DNA of 5,884 bases from Spirochaetales bacterium (GTDB lineage: Bacteria; Spirochaetota; Spirochaetia; DSM-27196; PWMO01), in the NCBI GenBank assembly GCA_007123465.1, contig SKLB01000027.1, positions 1 to 5,884 of the forward strand. The letters are read 5' to 3'. Positions 5,832-5,884 of this stretch are shown piece after piece (positions within the stretch are counted from its first letter, which is position 1; every line of letters begins with the position of its first letter). The notes below the pieces were generated by a model. That model saw only the letters and a list, made by a program, of their open reading frames with translations. It was not told the origin of the DNA and did no database searches. The position numbers were made by a program, and so were the translations under genes.

Positions 5832-5848
5832 GTGAAGATCAGGTGAAG
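5832..5848. promoter_or_regulatory. Direct repeat with 11-bp period upstream of the response regulator
   Basis: GTGAAG (5832-5837), 5 bases, GTGAAG (5843-5848); on the minus strand CTTCAC-N5-CTTCAC. Two identical hexamers one helical turn apart are the usual form of OmpR/CpxR/PhoB-type sites. A related pair lies at 3689-3705. It is about 73 bp upstream of the predicted start of the regulator operon. The rest of 5750-5884 shows no coding sequence. Confidence 0.45.
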
Positions 5849-5884
5849 CCGCAGCCCACTCCGCGGCCAACGAACGGGGCCCGA

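Overview
The window comes from a bacterium of fairly high GC content, roughly 60% by eye. It holds five genes with ordinary Shine-Dalgarno or translation-coupled starts. The two-transmembrane histidine kinase and the small exported protein fit a diderm cell, and the small exported protein is loosely reminiscent of spirochaete secreted proteins. No taxonomic marker is present, so the lineage is a guess. No tRNA, rRNA, CRISPR array, insertion sequence or integrase was seen.

Left part (1-1842, minus strand): glycogen/alpha-glucan phosphorylase, running off the left edge. Its reading frame is interrupted by an in-frame TGA at 193-195. The conserved protein resumes in the same frame on the far side of the TGA. 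This makes it a nonsense pseudogene, a sequencing error or, much less likely, a recoded gene.

Middle (1843-3029): a divergent intergenic region with a good TATAAT promoter reading right, a weak promoter for the phosphorylase and an operator-like dyad. It leads to a 328-residue protein with an all-helical N-terminal domain and a C-terminal class III nucleotide cyclase domain. The cyclase domain keeps both metal-binding aspartates but lacks the usual base-specificity lysine/aspartate and the transition-state arginine. A GC-rich hairpin closes this gene and also lies downstream of the convergent neighbour.

Right part (3067-5884, minus strand): an OmpR-family response regulator, its overlapping histidine kinase, and then, after a gap of about 90 bases, a small exported protein with a predicted beta-barrel-like core and a charged disordered tail. 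A hexamer direct repeat with 11-bp periodicity (GTGAAG-N5-GTGAAG and ATGAAG-N5-GTGAAT, plus-strand reading) occurs upstream of the regulator gene and again just upstream of the exported-protein gene. This layout suggests that the regulator controls both its own operon and the exported protein. A perfect 17-bp palindrome also lies upstream of the regulator gene.

No wholly new multi-gene system is evident. The best leads are the atypical cyclase, the paired direct repeats and the interrupted phosphorylase.
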